This document shows, piece by piece, positions 17,764 through 26,687 of a DNA stretch of 64,000 bases. The notes below the pieces were generated by a model. The model did not search any database and had not been told where the DNA came from. It saw only the letters and a list, made by a program, of their open reading frames with translations. The position numbers were made by a program, and so were the translations under genes. Position 1 is the first letter of the stretch; every line of letters begins with the position of its first letter. The stretch spans positions 16,775 through 80,774 of the forward strand of contig JAVBNU010000043.1 of assembly GCA_031551265.1 (NCBI GenBank), in the 5' to 3' direction. This DNA comes from JAVBNU01 sp031551265. GTDB taxonomy: Bacteria; Cyanobacteriota; Vampirovibrionia; Gastranaerophilales; Gastranaerophilaceae.

Positions 17764-18716
17764 TACTGATGAAAAACACCCATTCTTCTGAATTTGTTGT
17801 ATCTATCTTCTTTCAGCTGTTCAGCAGACATTTGTGACAGTTCATTAATGTTTTCAGTAATTGCATTTTTGAGGTTTTCAGCCATATATTGATGGTCGTA
17901 GTGCGCGCCGCCTAAAGGCTCTTTGATAACTCCATCAATTACATTCAAGCACATCAAGTCGTCAGCTGTGATTTTGAGTGCATCAGCAGCTTTTGAAGCA
18001 AAGGACGCGTCACGGAACAATATAGAAGCACAACCCTCAGGTGAAATAACTGTGTAATAAGAATGTTCAAGCATAAGAACTTTATTAGCAACTGCAAGAC
18101 CTAAAGCACCACCGGAACATCCCTCGCCTGTGATAATCGCAATGATAGGAACATCAAGTTTCGCCATTTCTTTCAAATTTGTAGCAATTGCAATACCTTG
18201 AGCAGTTTCCTCTGCTTTAATGCCTGGATAAGCGCCCGGTGTGTCGATTAACGTTATAATCGGCATATTGAAGCGGTTAGCGTGGTAGAAAAGTCTTAAT
18301 GCTTTTCTATAGCCTTGTGGCTGTGGCATACCGAAATTGTATTCTAAATTTTCTTTTGTTGTTTTGCCTTTTTGTGTACCGATTATCATAACAGGCTTAC
18401 CGTCAATTCTCGCAACACCGCCGACAATAGCTTTATCATCGCTGCCTTCACGGTCGCCGTGCATTTCAATAAAATCGGTAGCAATTAAATTTATATAGTC
18501 CAAAAAATTCGGGCGTTCAGAGTGTCTCGCAATTTGCAGCTTTTGCACCGGCTTCAAATTGTCGTACAATTCTTTTTTGTATTCTGAGATTTGTTGTTGA
18601 AACGTATCTATTTCTGTTTGTAGATTCATGCCTTCTTCCGAACTTAGTTTTTTTAATTCTTCAATCTTTGCTTCCATTTTATATATCGGTTTTTCAAAAT
18701 CGAGTATTGTCATCAT
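17763..18716 (-). CDS. accA: Acetyl-CoA carboxylase carboxyltransferase subunit alpha
   Basis: Alpha half of the carboxyltransferase that makes malonyl-CoA for fatty-acid synthesis, 317 residues. Family features are DFIEMHGDREGSDDKAIVGG, IGTQKGKTTKENLEYNFGMP, and the oxyanion/active-site loops DTPGAYPGIKAEE and EGCSGGALGLAVAN. It follows accD by 17 bases. Two methionines start the reading; which one is used cannot be decided. Confidence 0.97.
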   Translation of the reverse strand: MMTILDFEKPIYKMEAKIEELKKLSSEEGMNLQTEIDTFQQQISEYKKELYDNLKPVQKLQIARHSERPNFLDYINLIATDFIEMHGDREGSDDKAIVGGVARIDGKPVMIIGTQKGKTTKENLEYNFGMPQPQGYRKALRLFYHANRFNMPIITLIDTPGAYPGIKAEETAQGIAIATNLKEMAKLDVPIIAIITGEGCSGGALGLAVANKVLMLEHSYYTVISPEGCASILFRDASFASKAADALKITADDLMCLNVIDGVIKEPLGGAHYDHQYMAENLKNAITENINELSQMSAEQLKEDRYNKFRRMGVFHQ

Positions 18717-18733
18717 CCGTCCCTTAATTTTAT

Positions 18734-19597
18734 CTATTGTTTGTGTAATTTAATGAGTGTTGATAAAGTATTTTTTAAGTCTTGTCGTTTTGATATTATG
18801 TCAATTTGACCGAATTTCATAAGATATTCAGCCGTTTGGAAATCCGACGGGAGTTTTTGTCTGATAGTTTGCTCAATAACTCTGCGTCCTGCAAATCCTA
18901 TTCTGGCGCCTTGCTCAGCGATAATAATATCGCCGATGGTTCCGAAACTTGCTGTAACACCACCAAAAGTCGGCTCCGTTAATACTGTGATATATAGCAA
19001 TTTTGCGTCATTCATTCTGGCAACTGCGCAGCTTGTTTTAGCCATTTGCATTAAGCTCAAAACACTTTCCTGCATTCTTGCGCCGCCTGATGCTGTAATC
19101 GCAATCATCGGAATTTTACGTTTTAGGGCTTCTTCAATGATTAGTGTAACTTTTTCCCCAACGACACTGCCCATTGAGCCGCCCATATAGTCAAAATCCA
19201 TAACAGCCATTGCAACTTCATTACCGTCAATTTTACCTGTGCCAACGATTACGGCCTCATCTAAGTCTGTTTTTTCTTTCGCTTTTTTTTGGCGGTCGAC
19301 ATAAGACTCGGTATCGTAAAATTGCAGTGGATCAGCAGCGGTAATGTTTGAGTACATTTCTTCAAAATTGCCATCATCAATCAGCTGTAAAATGCGTTCT
19401 CGTGCGCCAATTCTGAAATGGTATTCACATTTAGGACACACATTCATATTGGATTCAATTTCTTTTTTAGGTATTTGGCTATTGCAATTAAAGCATTTAA
19501 TCCAAAGTTTGCCTACACTATCGTCGATTTTGACTTCTGTGCTGCGTGATGCAATTTGTTCTTCCTTGCGCTTTTCGATCCAATCTTTTAACAACAT
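18734..19597 (-). CDS. accD: Acetyl-CoA carboxylase carboxyltransferase subunit beta
   Basis: Beta half of the carboxyltransferase, 287 residues. The zinc ribbon is complete: CFNC at residues about 36-39 and CPKC about 16 residues later. The crotonase-type core shows MDFDYMGGSMGSVVGEK, ITASGGARMQES and EPTFGGVTASFG. It is the first gene of the accD-accA-prmA-kdsB group. Upstream is a repeat-rich spacer. Confidence 0.97.
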   Translation of the reverse strand: MLLKDWIEKRKEEQIASRSTEVKIDDSVGKLWIKCFNCNSQIPKKEIESNMNVCPKCEYHFRIGARERILQLIDDGNFEEMYSNITAADPLQFYDTESYVDRQKKAKEKTDLDEAVIVGTGKIDGNEVAMAVMDFDYMGGSMGSVVGEKVTLIIEEALKRKIPMIAITASGGARMQESVLSLMQMAKTSCAVARMNDAKLLYITVLTEPTFGGVTASFGTIGDIIIAEQGARIGFAGRRVIEQTIRQKLPSDFQTAEYLMKFGQIDIISKRQDLKNTLSTLIKLHKQ

Positions 19598-19951
19598 TGA
19601 TGCTTCCCATTTAATTATTTATTCAATTTGTATTATAGCCCTAAAAAAAAAATATAACCACATTGTAAATGCAGGAGAAAAAAACATTTACATTACTTTA
19701 TGAGTGTTTATTCTAGACGCTGTGTTTTTTTGCCACTTGTCTAATAATACAATTTGGTGTAAACGTAGGGTGGTGCTTTAGCCCACCGAACATTAAGGCA
19801 AAAAATACACTGTATCAATAATCTTGCGGTACAGTAGTGTGATCTGTACCCTACAGCTGTACCTCCTTCAGCTAAGTTGGTGGGCAATAGCCCACCCTAC
19901 ACTACTATTTGAGCGATGCACAAAACGCATTCTACTTTGTATTTTTTAGAA
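19598..19951. other. Intergenic spacer with a MITE-like element
   Basis: A 354-base gap between accD and an acetyltransferase gene, both on the minus strand. It contains the accD promoter region and a 136-bp element bounded by inverted GTAGGGTGG-type ends. No protein-coding potential is seen. Confidence 0.6.
19765..19900. repeat. MITE-like element with 22-bp hairpin termini
   Basis: The left end starts GTAGGGTGGTGCTTTAGCCC and continues ACC; the right end, read in reverse complement, starts GTAGGGTGGGCTATTGCCCA. Each terminus is itself a hairpin (right one GGTGGGC-AATA-GCCCACC). Inside lies another hairpin, GGTACAG ... CTGTACC (19828-19850). Half-copies of the same terminus occur at 20900 and, degenerate, at 21018. 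Confidence 0.65.
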
Positions 19952-20746
19952 TTAATCTCTTGAAAAACCGTATTTCTTTTCGACTCGCTGCATAAATCCT
20001 TCAAACAGTTCTCTTGGCAACTTATAGCATTTAGAATCATCTATCCGCTGAAAACCCATTTTTTCATAAAATGGACTGGAATTACAGGCAGCTACAAGGT
20101 CAATAGCAGTAAGATGCTGATTTTCTGCTTTTTCTAAAATATCTCTAATCATTGAATAAAGTGCCAGTTCTCCTCCACCTTTCACTAAATCAGGTGTCTC
20201 CACATAGTCCACAAAATGAGTTCTTTTAAAGTTTTCAACATCTCCTGTATATTCAGGTTTTGTTTGGAGTGACTCAATATGTTTTACTCGATCTTTTGAA
20301 AAATGACATCTAATAGGTGAAGATTCAACAGTAAAAAAGATCGTTATGATCTTATCTTTCAGGGGAGCATTTTTTGTTTCATCGACAATGGCATAAAAAT
20401 TAGGATTATTAGGACCTAGTTCCTTTTTATTAAAGTAATAATCAAGCCAAAATTTAAACTGTGAAATAATATCATCAGGTTCTGAAACATGAGGTGTTTT
20501 AGACCAACTATCACACATTTCCGTAATTGCATTGAAATCTTTGGCTTCAAGCTTCACACAGGAGGCTTTGATAGGTTCTCCATTTCTTAAAAGATTAATA
20601 CTATATTGATGCTTTGCCTTGAATGATATATCATTGTGAGCATTCTTTTTAAAGCAGTCAAAAGAAGTAATGTCATTGTGTTTTGCTGCAAAATGCATAC
20701 TCGGTTTAATATGGTTTTGGCTATTAAATCTGACACAACCTATCAA
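19952..20746 (-). CDS. GNAT-fold acetyltransferase with N-terminal ISFKA motif
   Basis: A 264-residue protein. The C-terminal half has the GNAT pattern: a glycine-rich acetyl-CoA loop region (KGGGELALYSMIRDILEKA), a beta strand and then NSSPFYEKMGFQRID, the usual end of the fold. The first 45 residues look like a separate, unstructured extension ending in ISFKA at residues 40-44. Similar short motifs occur at the same position in the proteins starting at 25125 and 61713. The substrate is unknown. It stands alone between repeat-rich spacers, and its bases and codons look like the rest of the window. Confidence 0.65.
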   Translation of the reverse strand: MIGCVRFNSQNHIKPSMHFAAKHNDITSFDCFKKNAHNDISFKAKHQYSINLLRNGEPIKASCVKLEAKDFNAITEMCDSWSKTPHVSEPDDIISQFKFWLDYYFNKKELGPNNPNFYAIVDETKNAPLKDKIITIFFTVESSPIRCHFSKDRVKHIESLQTKPEYTGDVENFKRTHFVDYVETPDLVKGGGELALYSMIRDILEKAENQHLTAIDLVAACNSSPFYEKMGFQRIDDSKCYKLPRELFEGFMQRVEKKYGFSRD

Positions 20747-20899
20747 AGCTAAATTTCCTTTCCTTATTTTGCAATTAAAATAAAGAATGTGAAAAAATTA
20801 AATGCCAATAAATCAATTATTTTTAACATAATTTAACAAATAATTATTGTTTGAATTTTGTTAATGATTTAGATGAAAATGAACTACAACTAATAAGCA

Positions 20900-20920
20900 G
20901 GTGGCAATAGCCCACCCTAC
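20900..20920. repeat. Half-copy of the GTAGGGTGG-type repeat terminus
   Basis: GGTGGCAATAGCCCACCCTA plus C matches the right terminus of the element at 19765-19900 apart from a missing GC. Confidence 0.6.
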
Positions 20921-20946
20921 ATGGCTACTACATTGCTACAAGCTGC

Positions 20947-20999
20947 ACGTCATTCCGAATCAAAAAACATCGCGAGATATATATGTTGCGGAATGACGT
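20947..20999. repeat. Intergenic hairpin, 11-bp perfect stem
   Basis: ACGTCATTCCG pairs exactly with CGGAATGACGT; the loop carries an inner ACAT/ATGT stem. It resembles dispersed palindromic (REP-like) elements. Confidence 0.6.
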
Positions 21000-21017
21000 T
21001 TACACAAAAAATATTGA

Positions 21018-21037
21018 TAGGCAATAACCCGTCCTAC
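21018..21037. repeat. Degenerate copy of the repeat terminus
   Basis: TAGGCAATAACCCGTCCTAC, same orientation as the 20900 copy with several substitutions. Confidence 0.4.
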
Positions 21038-21909
21038 ATTGTTATATTTTCTCGTTCCTGAGTCAAATCACTATATCTAACAAAACCTACGTTTTCTTTT
21101 GCCAGTCGTTCTTTGAGATCTTCGTCTAACGTAGCGAGCAGTTCCGTATAATTGCATGTTTGTAGGTTATCATATGTCGGATGTACTGCGATTTCGACAA
21201 GTCGTTTTTTATCTTTAATTTTATTTATGCCGTATTTAATCGTGTTAACATCCATATAGCCTGTGTAATTCACACCTATAAAATACTTATTTGTGTTTAA
21301 GCCGTATTTTTCAATGGTTTTGCGATTAATTAAGGTAAAAAAGTTCAACAATGCCACTTTAATTAAGTTTACAGGATATTTTAAGCTAAAATATTTTTTA
21401 ATGTCAGGTACAAAATACGGTATCTCATATTGAGTCCGTACATATTGAATATTGTATTCTTTGGCGAGTTTACAAGTTATTTCAAAAATTGCAGGGATAG
21501 CATGTACGTGCACGTGAGAGTTGATATGGTCGACTTTAGCGTATTTTAGAATCGTTTCGATTTGCAGCCTAAAATCTTGCTCAACTTCTTGCAAAAATTG
21601 TTTATTTGCTGATTTTAGCAAAAGTTTTATAAAACCATTTCTATAGTTTGAATTTTTATCACATAAGGTCGGGAAATTGCCTTGTGATTTGCCTTCAATA
21701 ATATTGAGATGCACACCAATGCCAATATCTTTGCATTGAGGCAGAATGTTTAAAATAGCATCTTCAAAAGCGGGTCCATTAGCCATAAGGCTTGTGCTGG
21801 ATAGAAGACCATTTTTGTGGCCTTCCAGTACAGCCTGATTAACTTCTTTTGATATCCCAAAATCGTCAGCATTAAAAATTATTTTTATTTGTTGTGTTTC
21901 TGTTGTCAT
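21034..21909 (-). CDS. YdjC/HpnK-family carbohydrate deacetylase
   Basis: A 291-residue polysaccharide-deacetylase-like enzyme. The metal site is visible: NADDFGIS (paired aspartates) near the N-terminus, GVHLNIIEG and HINSHVHVHAIP (histidines), all typical of the YdjC family, which removes acetyl groups from N-acetylhexosamines or related lipid-linked sugars. It is divergent from a GT2 gene, 55 bases away, and in the same cluster as ArnT-like and GtrA proteins. A role in trimming a lipid-linked sugar before transfer is therefore plausible, by analogy to ArnD. Confidence 0.85.
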   Translation of the reverse strand: MTTETQQIKIIFNADDFGISKEVNQAVLEGHKNGLLSSTSLMANGPAFEDAILNILPQCKDIGIGVHLNIIEGKSQGNFPTLCDKNSNYRNGFIKLLLKSANKQFLQEVEQDFRLQIETILKYAKVDHINSHVHVHAIPAIFEITCKLAKEYNIQYVRTQYEIPYFVPDIKKYFSLKYPVNLIKVALLNFFTLINRKTIEKYGLNTNKYFIGVNYTGYMDVNTIKYGINKIKDKKRLVEIAVHPTYDNLQTCNYTELLATLDEDLKERLAKENVGFVRYSDLTQERENITM

Positions 21910-21964
21910 TCTTGTAAAATTTTCTTAGGTTATTTACAATCTATTTTAACATAAGAAGTGAGAT

Positions 21965-22927
21965 ATGAATAAAACCAAGCTGGCAATATTAGTGCCTTGT
22001 TACAATGAGGAAGAGTCGCTAAATTATAACATCGGGCGTTTAAAAGAAATTTTAGATGAGCTGGTTGCTGAAAATATTATTTCAAAAGATAGCTTTTTAT
22101 ATTTTGTTGATGATGGCAGCAAGGATAAAACCTGGGATTTAATCGAGTATGCGCATAAAAAATATCCGAAATTAATAAAAGGCGCTAAATTCACGCGTAA
22201 TTTCGGTAACCAAAATGCCATACTAGCCGGGCTTGAAGGTGTTCATTATACAGGAATTGACTGCGTAATAACGATTGATGCAGATTTGCAGCAAGACGAG
22301 ACTAAAGTAAAGGAATTTATCCTAAAATTCCAACAAGGCGCAGACATTGTATATGGCATCCGAAATGACCGTGATACAGACAACTTTTTCAAGAAAATAT
22401 TCTCTGTACTATTTTATGATTTTATAAAATTAATGGGTGTTGATTTAATCCCAAATCATTCTGAGTACAGGCTAATGAGTAAGCGCGCTTTGGATATGCT
22501 GTCTAAATACCACGAAAAAAACATGTTTTTACGCGGTATATTCAGGGAAATGGGGCTTCAAACAGATAGAGTCTATTTTGATGTAAAAAAACGTGAATAT
22601 GGCAGGTCAAAATTCAACTTTTTATCTCTGCTCAGACTTGCTGCGTGGGGAATTACCTCATTTAGCGTGCGTCCATTGCGACTAATATTTTATACAGGTC
22701 TAATTATCTGCTTAGGGACTTTTTCCATAGGACTGATTGGCTTGCACAGAATATATATCCAAGGATTGGATCAAGGGTTTAAAAGTTTAGATTTATTTGA
22801 GCTGTTTGAAGCGTTTATTGCAGGTATACAGATACTTAGTATTGGTGTTATCGGTGAATATATCGGACAAATCCTGCAAGAAATCAAAGCTCGCCCACGC
22901 CATTTGATAGACAAAGAATTAGACTAG
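21965..22927 (+). CDS. GT2 polyprenyl-phosphate glycosyltransferase (DPM1/ArnC-like)
   Basis: A 320-residue enzyme with an N-terminal GT-A domain (VPCYNEEESL, DDGSKDKTW, IDADLQQDE as the DxD region) and two C-terminal transmembrane helices (about 236-258 and 270-300). This architecture transfers a sugar from a nucleotide donor to undecaprenyl phosphate on the cytoplasmic face. Its stop codon interlocks with that of the convergent ArnT-like gene through a shared CTAG. It probably supplies the lipid-linked donor used by that gene. Confidence 0.9.
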   Translation: MNKTKLAILVPCYNEEESLNYNIGRLKEILDELVAENIISKDSFLYFVDDGSKDKTWDLIEYAHKKYPKLIKGAKFTRNFGNQNAILAGLEGVHYTGIDCVITIDADLQQDETKVKEFILKFQQGADIVYGIRNDRDTDNFFKKIFSVLFYDFIKLMGVDLIPNHSEYRLMSKRALDMLSKYHEKNMFLRGIFREMGLQTDRVYFDVKKREYGRSKFNFLSLLRLAAWGITSFSVRPLRLIFYTGLIICLGTFSIGLIGLHRIYIQGLDQGFKSLDLFELFEAFIAGIQILSIGVIGEYIGQILQEIKARPRHLIDKELD

Positions 22928-24582
22928 TCCTTTAGCTTTATCAACATATATTTACGGCCTTTTTTAATGATATCGTAATTGATTTTTTGTTCATCTAAAA
23001 GCGGCTGTCTTTTCTTCTGTATAACGATGAGCGTGTTCGGCAGCTTGTGCTGTTTAAGCTCGGAATATTCCACATCGCGAGGGAATATGATATTATTAGT
23101 GCCATAATAAATCAATGAGTATCTAACGCCTGTGTTAAAGGCGACAATATGCTGTTTGTGTTGTTTTGCATATTTAGCGTATTCCATCAGGTCATTTTGG
23201 CCAAATTTGTAGTCTAATTTATATAGCATTTCTGTTCCAAATCCTGCGATGAACAAGGTCAGCAAAACATATGACGCAAAAACAATAACACGTTTATTCT
23301 TTATGGCAGCAATAATGCCGATGACCGGGAACGTAAATATTACTAAAATGCAAAACCATTTTAGAGGCAGTATATCTTCATATAATTGGGTAGGCAGATA
23401 AAGTTTTGTGAAAATTGCCAAGAATGCTACAGTTGCAAGGATTGAATTGAATATATAAACTGACATGTTAATGAATTTTCTGTTCTCGTTATTTTCTATA
23501 TATCTCAACCAAATCCACCCCATAAGACAGGCTACGGGTGCATAAATCGGCAATACATACGTTATCAGTTTTGTGTTAGATGACGAGAAAAATACAAAAA
23601 TGAATATAATTGCAATCCAGTTCAAGCATAAAAACTTTCCGACGTTGTCCAGTTTTGCAAAAGAAAAAGTTTTGAAAGAAATGTTTTTGATATTTTTGAT
23701 TTTGGCGATTATAGTCGCTATGACCGACGCATTCCAAGGAATAAGCCCCCATAAAAATGTGAGAATGTAGAAATACCATGGCTCGCCTCGCTGAATTAGG
23801 TTTGAGTCGAAAAACCTTGCAACGTGATGTTTTATTATATATTCATTGAAAAATAACGGGTCATGCATTTTTAGCATTATAATATGCCATGGCAGCGTTA
23901 TGCCTAAAAACAGTAAGGTTCCGACTACAAAATATTGGGGACGAAACGCTTCTTTGAATTTTCGTGCAATTATCAGCGCGAAAAACATTATACCAAAGGG
24001 TACGATAAATCCTGGTAAACCTTTTGCCATAACTGCAAGACCTGAAAATATATAAAATAACCACCAAAAATACTTTTTGTTTTTTTCGTCACAAAAAAAC
24101 GTATAAAACCCTGCGTATACTGAAAAACCCACACATGCAGTTACTAAGATATCTAAAATAGCATATCTTGAAAGTATTGCGTATTCAAAGCTTGTCGCTA
24201 GTATTAAAGCTGAAACAATGCCGTAATTACGTGATACTATTTTTCTGCCCATAAAATACGTTAGCCATGCCATTGCCATTCCATAGAATGACACAGGGAA
24301 ACGTGCAGTAAATTCGTTCACTGCGCCAAAAAGCTTGAATGATAGAACTTCGCCCCAGAAATATAGGGGTGGTTTCTCGAAAAAATAATCACCATTGAGA
24401 AAAAGTGTTAGATAATTTTTTGAGTGAAACATATCTCGTGACATCAAGACGTATCTCGTTTCATCAACGTCCATCAATGGGTACGAGCCAATGCCGTGAA
24501 AAAATATGATATAAAAAACTATTGCTAACCCAATTATTGTAAATATTTCAGGGTGTTTTTTTATAAAACTGAAATTCATCAT
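22924..24582 (-). CDS. ArnT-like GT39/GT83 membrane glycosyltransferase
   Basis: A 552-residue integral membrane enzyme with about 12 helices. The first extracytoplasmic loop holds the catalytic-type acidic motif LMDVDETRYVLMSRDM and FFEKPPLYFWGE, matching ArnT/PMT family proteins that move a sugar from a polyprenyl phosphate onto lipid A or another acceptor. The C-terminal soluble part is about 100 residues. It shares four bases with the convergent GT2 gene. The acceptor cannot be read from the sequence. Confidence 0.88.
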   Translation of the reverse strand: MMNFSFIKKHPEIFTIIGLAIVFYIIFFHGIGSYPLMDVDETRYVLMSRDMFHSKNYLTLFLNGDYFFEKPPLYFWGEVLSFKLFGAVNEFTARFPVSFYGMAMAWLTYFMGRKIVSRNYGIVSALILATSFEYAILSRYAILDILVTACVGFSVYAGFYTFFCDEKNKKYFWWLFYIFSGLAVMAKGLPGFIVPFGIMFFALIIARKFKEAFRPQYFVVGTLLFLGITLPWHIIMLKMHDPLFFNEYIIKHHVARFFDSNLIQRGEPWYFYILTFLWGLIPWNASVIATIIAKIKNIKNISFKTFSFAKLDNVGKFLCLNWIAIIFIFVFFSSSNTKLITYVLPIYAPVACLMGWIWLRYIENNENRKFINMSVYIFNSILATVAFLAIFTKLYLPTQLYEDILPLKWFCILVIFTFPVIGIIAAIKNKRVIVFASYVLLTLFIAGFGTEMLYKLDYKFGQNDLMEYAKYAKQHKQHIVAFNTGVRYSLIYYGTNNIIFPRDVEYSELKQHKLPNTLIVIQKKRQPLLDEQKINYDIIKKGRKYMLIKLKD

Positions 24583-24660
24583 TTACAAACCCCTCTATCT
24601 AAATTATCATTAAGATAATAGCATAAACATAAATAATCGATATTATCGGGTAGCAGGAAC

Positions 24661-25074
24661 ATGAGAGAGTGGCTTTCGAAAATTGATATAAAAAAACTTT
24701 TTCACGAGTATTATAGGTACATAATCGTGGGACTTATTGTGACTGCGATGGATTATGCGCTGCTTATAATTATGAAAGAAGTATTTGGAGTTTATTACCT
24801 GACAGCAGCCTGTATCTCATATGTTGTGGCAAATGTCACACAGTATATTTGCTGCGCAAAGTATGTATTTCCTGAATGTCCGCGTCCAATGGGGCTTCGT
24901 GGATTTTCGATGTTTTTTATTTTGGGCCTAATCGGTTTGGCAATTTTATACGCAATAATGTACGTACTGGTAGAAAAATTCCAAGTGTACTACTTGTTAG
25001 CCAAGGTCGTGGTCTCAGGCGCAACATTTACGTTTAATTTCTTAACCCGCAGATTTATTGTATTTAAGTATTAA
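24661..25074 (+). CDS. GtrA-family membrane protein (putative polyprenyl-sugar flippase)
   Basis: A 137-residue protein with four helices, the standard GtrA fold: RYIIVGLIVTAMDYALLIIM, an internal ACISYVVANVTQYICCAKYVF segment and a final FNFLTRRFIVFKY. GtrA proteins are thought to flip undecaprenyl-linked sugars. Next to the GT2, ArnT-like and YdjC genes it completes a minimal synthesis-flip-transfer set. It starts divergently from the ArnT-like gene, 78 bases away. Confidence 0.85.
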   Translation: MREWLSKIDIKKLFHEYYRYIIVGLIVTAMDYALLIIMKEVFGVYYLTAACISYVVANVTQYICCAKYVFPECPRPMGLRGFSMFFILGLIGLAILYAIMYVLVEKFQVYYLLAKVVVSGATFTFNFLTRRFIVFKY

Positions 25075-25124
25075 TAAATTTCTATTCACTAGCAACGTTT
25101 TTTATTTACGGGTTTTGTGTAAGC

Positions 25125-26687
25125 ATGAGAATCTTTTTGAATCCGATAAATTTTAATAATGTATGTTTTAATGAAAAATGCCAAAACAACATGCATTCTG
25201 TGCGACTTAAGCACGATTGTTTTGTGAAGTCGAATTGGATTTCGTTTGCTTGTGAAAATGCTGAAAAAACTATTCACCCCAGAATATTTGACTTAGCTGA
25301 AAGATTTAAAGACGAAGGTGCAACACTTGAAGATTTCATTACTGTTGAGGAAAGATATCCTCGGCTAGTCAAATCTGTGCCTGTGACTGTGGAAGGTAAC
25401 ATTAGAAATCTGGTGCAAAAATTTGAAAAAGAGGGTTTGACGGCTTCACAATATTTGCAAGCTGCTCTTAAACAACCTTCATTATTTTGCCTGCCTCCCG
25501 ACCATATTGAGCATAATATCAGAACGTTAGTACAAAGGTTTAAAAAAGAGCATTTGACTGTACCTCAATACTTGCACGCTGTACTTTATCAGCCTCAATT
25601 GTTTTTTCTGCCACCGAATCTTATTGAGGGTAATATCAAGAATTTAGTACAGAAATTTAATCAGGAAGGCTTGACTGTACCACAGTATTTACAAATTGCG
25701 CTTAAATTTCCTCGTTTGTTTTATCGCTCGCCTGAGACAATTGAAAATCACTTCAGTAATTTAGTGCAAAAATTTGAAAAAGACGGTTTAACATTACCTA
25801 AATACATACAGGCCGCTGCTAAACATCCTCAATTATTTTGCCAAGCCTCTGATACCATTGAAGAAAATATTAAAAATCTAGTACAAAAATTTGGAAAAGA
25901 GGGTTTGACAACATCTCAATATATAAAAGCAGCTGTTAAACAACCTTCATTATTCAGCCAGTCACCTGACACCATTGAACGTAATATCAGAGCTTTAGTT
26001 CAAAAATTCGAAAAAGAAGGTTTGAGTGTGTCGCAATATCTGAGCGCCGCGCTTAAACAACCGCCATTGTTTGTGTTGCTACCTGAAACTGTTGAAAATA
26101 ATATCAGAAATTTAGTGCAAAAATTTGAGAAAGAAGGTCTTACTGTACAACAATATTTGGAAGTAGCGGTTAAACAACCTTCGTTATTCGGACAATCACC
26201 TGATACTATTGAATATAATATCAGAACGTTAGTTCAAAAATTCGAAAAAGAAGGTTTGACTGTACCGCAATATCTGAAAGTTATACGTAAACTGCCTGCA
26301 TTATGCTGCCTATCGCCTAATAATGTTGAAAAAAAGATACACATATACGATTTGATAGAAAAAATAAAGTTAAAAGAATCCAATAACGAAATAAATGACT
26401 CTGACATAATAGATAAAATAGTTAATTCAAAGTGTCTTATAGCCTCAGAAAAATATCTTTACTCGGAACTTATGCGTGATTTGGTGAAATTTGAAACAGG
26501 TACTTCCAAAGCAAAGCTAAAAAATATAACAGAGTATTTTGCATTAAAGCCTAATAAAAACTTTGCAAAAGAACTTGTAGATAAATATGTCGCAAAACAA
26601 GGTTTTTATACTCACCCGGCATACGCTGGCTTAGTGAAGTTTGTCGAGGAAGATCTTTATGTCTCAATCAACATGCAATCGCCGTAA
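25125..26687 (+). CDS. Tandem 39-residue mTERF-like repeat protein
   Basis: A 520-residue protein built of nine 39-residue units: one diverged (residues 53-91) and eight close ones (92-403). The consensus is roughly N-I-x-x-L-V-Q-K-F-x-K-E-G-L-T, then Q-Y-L-x-A-A-x-K-x-P-x-L-F, then x-S-P-x-x-I-E. The spacing of the GLT, P and LF positions resembles mTERF motifs, helical repeats that bind nucleic acid in mitochondria and plastids. After the repeats lies a 115-residue unrelated helical tail. The N-terminus contains ISFAC at 39-43. There is no clear ribosome site. The gene overlaps the end of queA by 31 bases. The role is unknown; nucleic-acid binding or an effector role are possible. Confidence 0.75.
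   Translation: MRIFLNPINFNNVCFNEKCQNNMHSVRLKHDCFVKSNWISFACENAEKTIHPRIFDLAERFKDEGATLEDFITVEERYPRLVKSVPVTVEGNIRNLVQKFEKEGLTASQYLQAALKQPSLFCLPPDHIEHNIRTLVQRFKKEHLTVPQYLHAVLYQPQLFFLPPNLIEGNIKNLVQKFNQEGLTVPQYLQIALKFPRLFYRSPETIENHFSNLVQKFEKDGLTLPKYIQAAAKHPQLFCQASDTIEENIKNLVQKFGKEGLTTSQYIKAAVKQPSLFSQSPDTIERNIRALVQKFEKEGLSVSQYLSAALKQPPLFVLLPETVENNIRNLVQKFEKEGLTVQQYLEVAVKQPSLFGQSPDTIEYNIRTLVQKFEKEGLTVPQYLKVIRKLPALCCLSPNNVEKKIHIYDLIEKIKLKESNNEINDSDIIDKIVNSKCLIASEKYLYSELMRDLVKFETGTSKAKLKNITEYFALKPNKNFAKELVDKYVAKQGFYTHPAYAGLVKFVEEDLYVSINMQSP

Larger units (their letters stand above)
20747..21033. other. Repeat-rich intergenic spacer
   Basis: About 287 bases, AT-rich in the first 140, then three short repeats: a half-copy of the GTAGGGTGG terminus (20900-20920), a long hairpin with 11-bp stem (20947-20999) and a degenerate terminus copy (21018-21037). 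No gene seen. Confidence 0.55.

Noticed and set aside
25281..26333. CRISPR array
   Set aside because: The period-117 repetition is in frame and encodes protein repeats; there are no short identical repeats with unique spacers.
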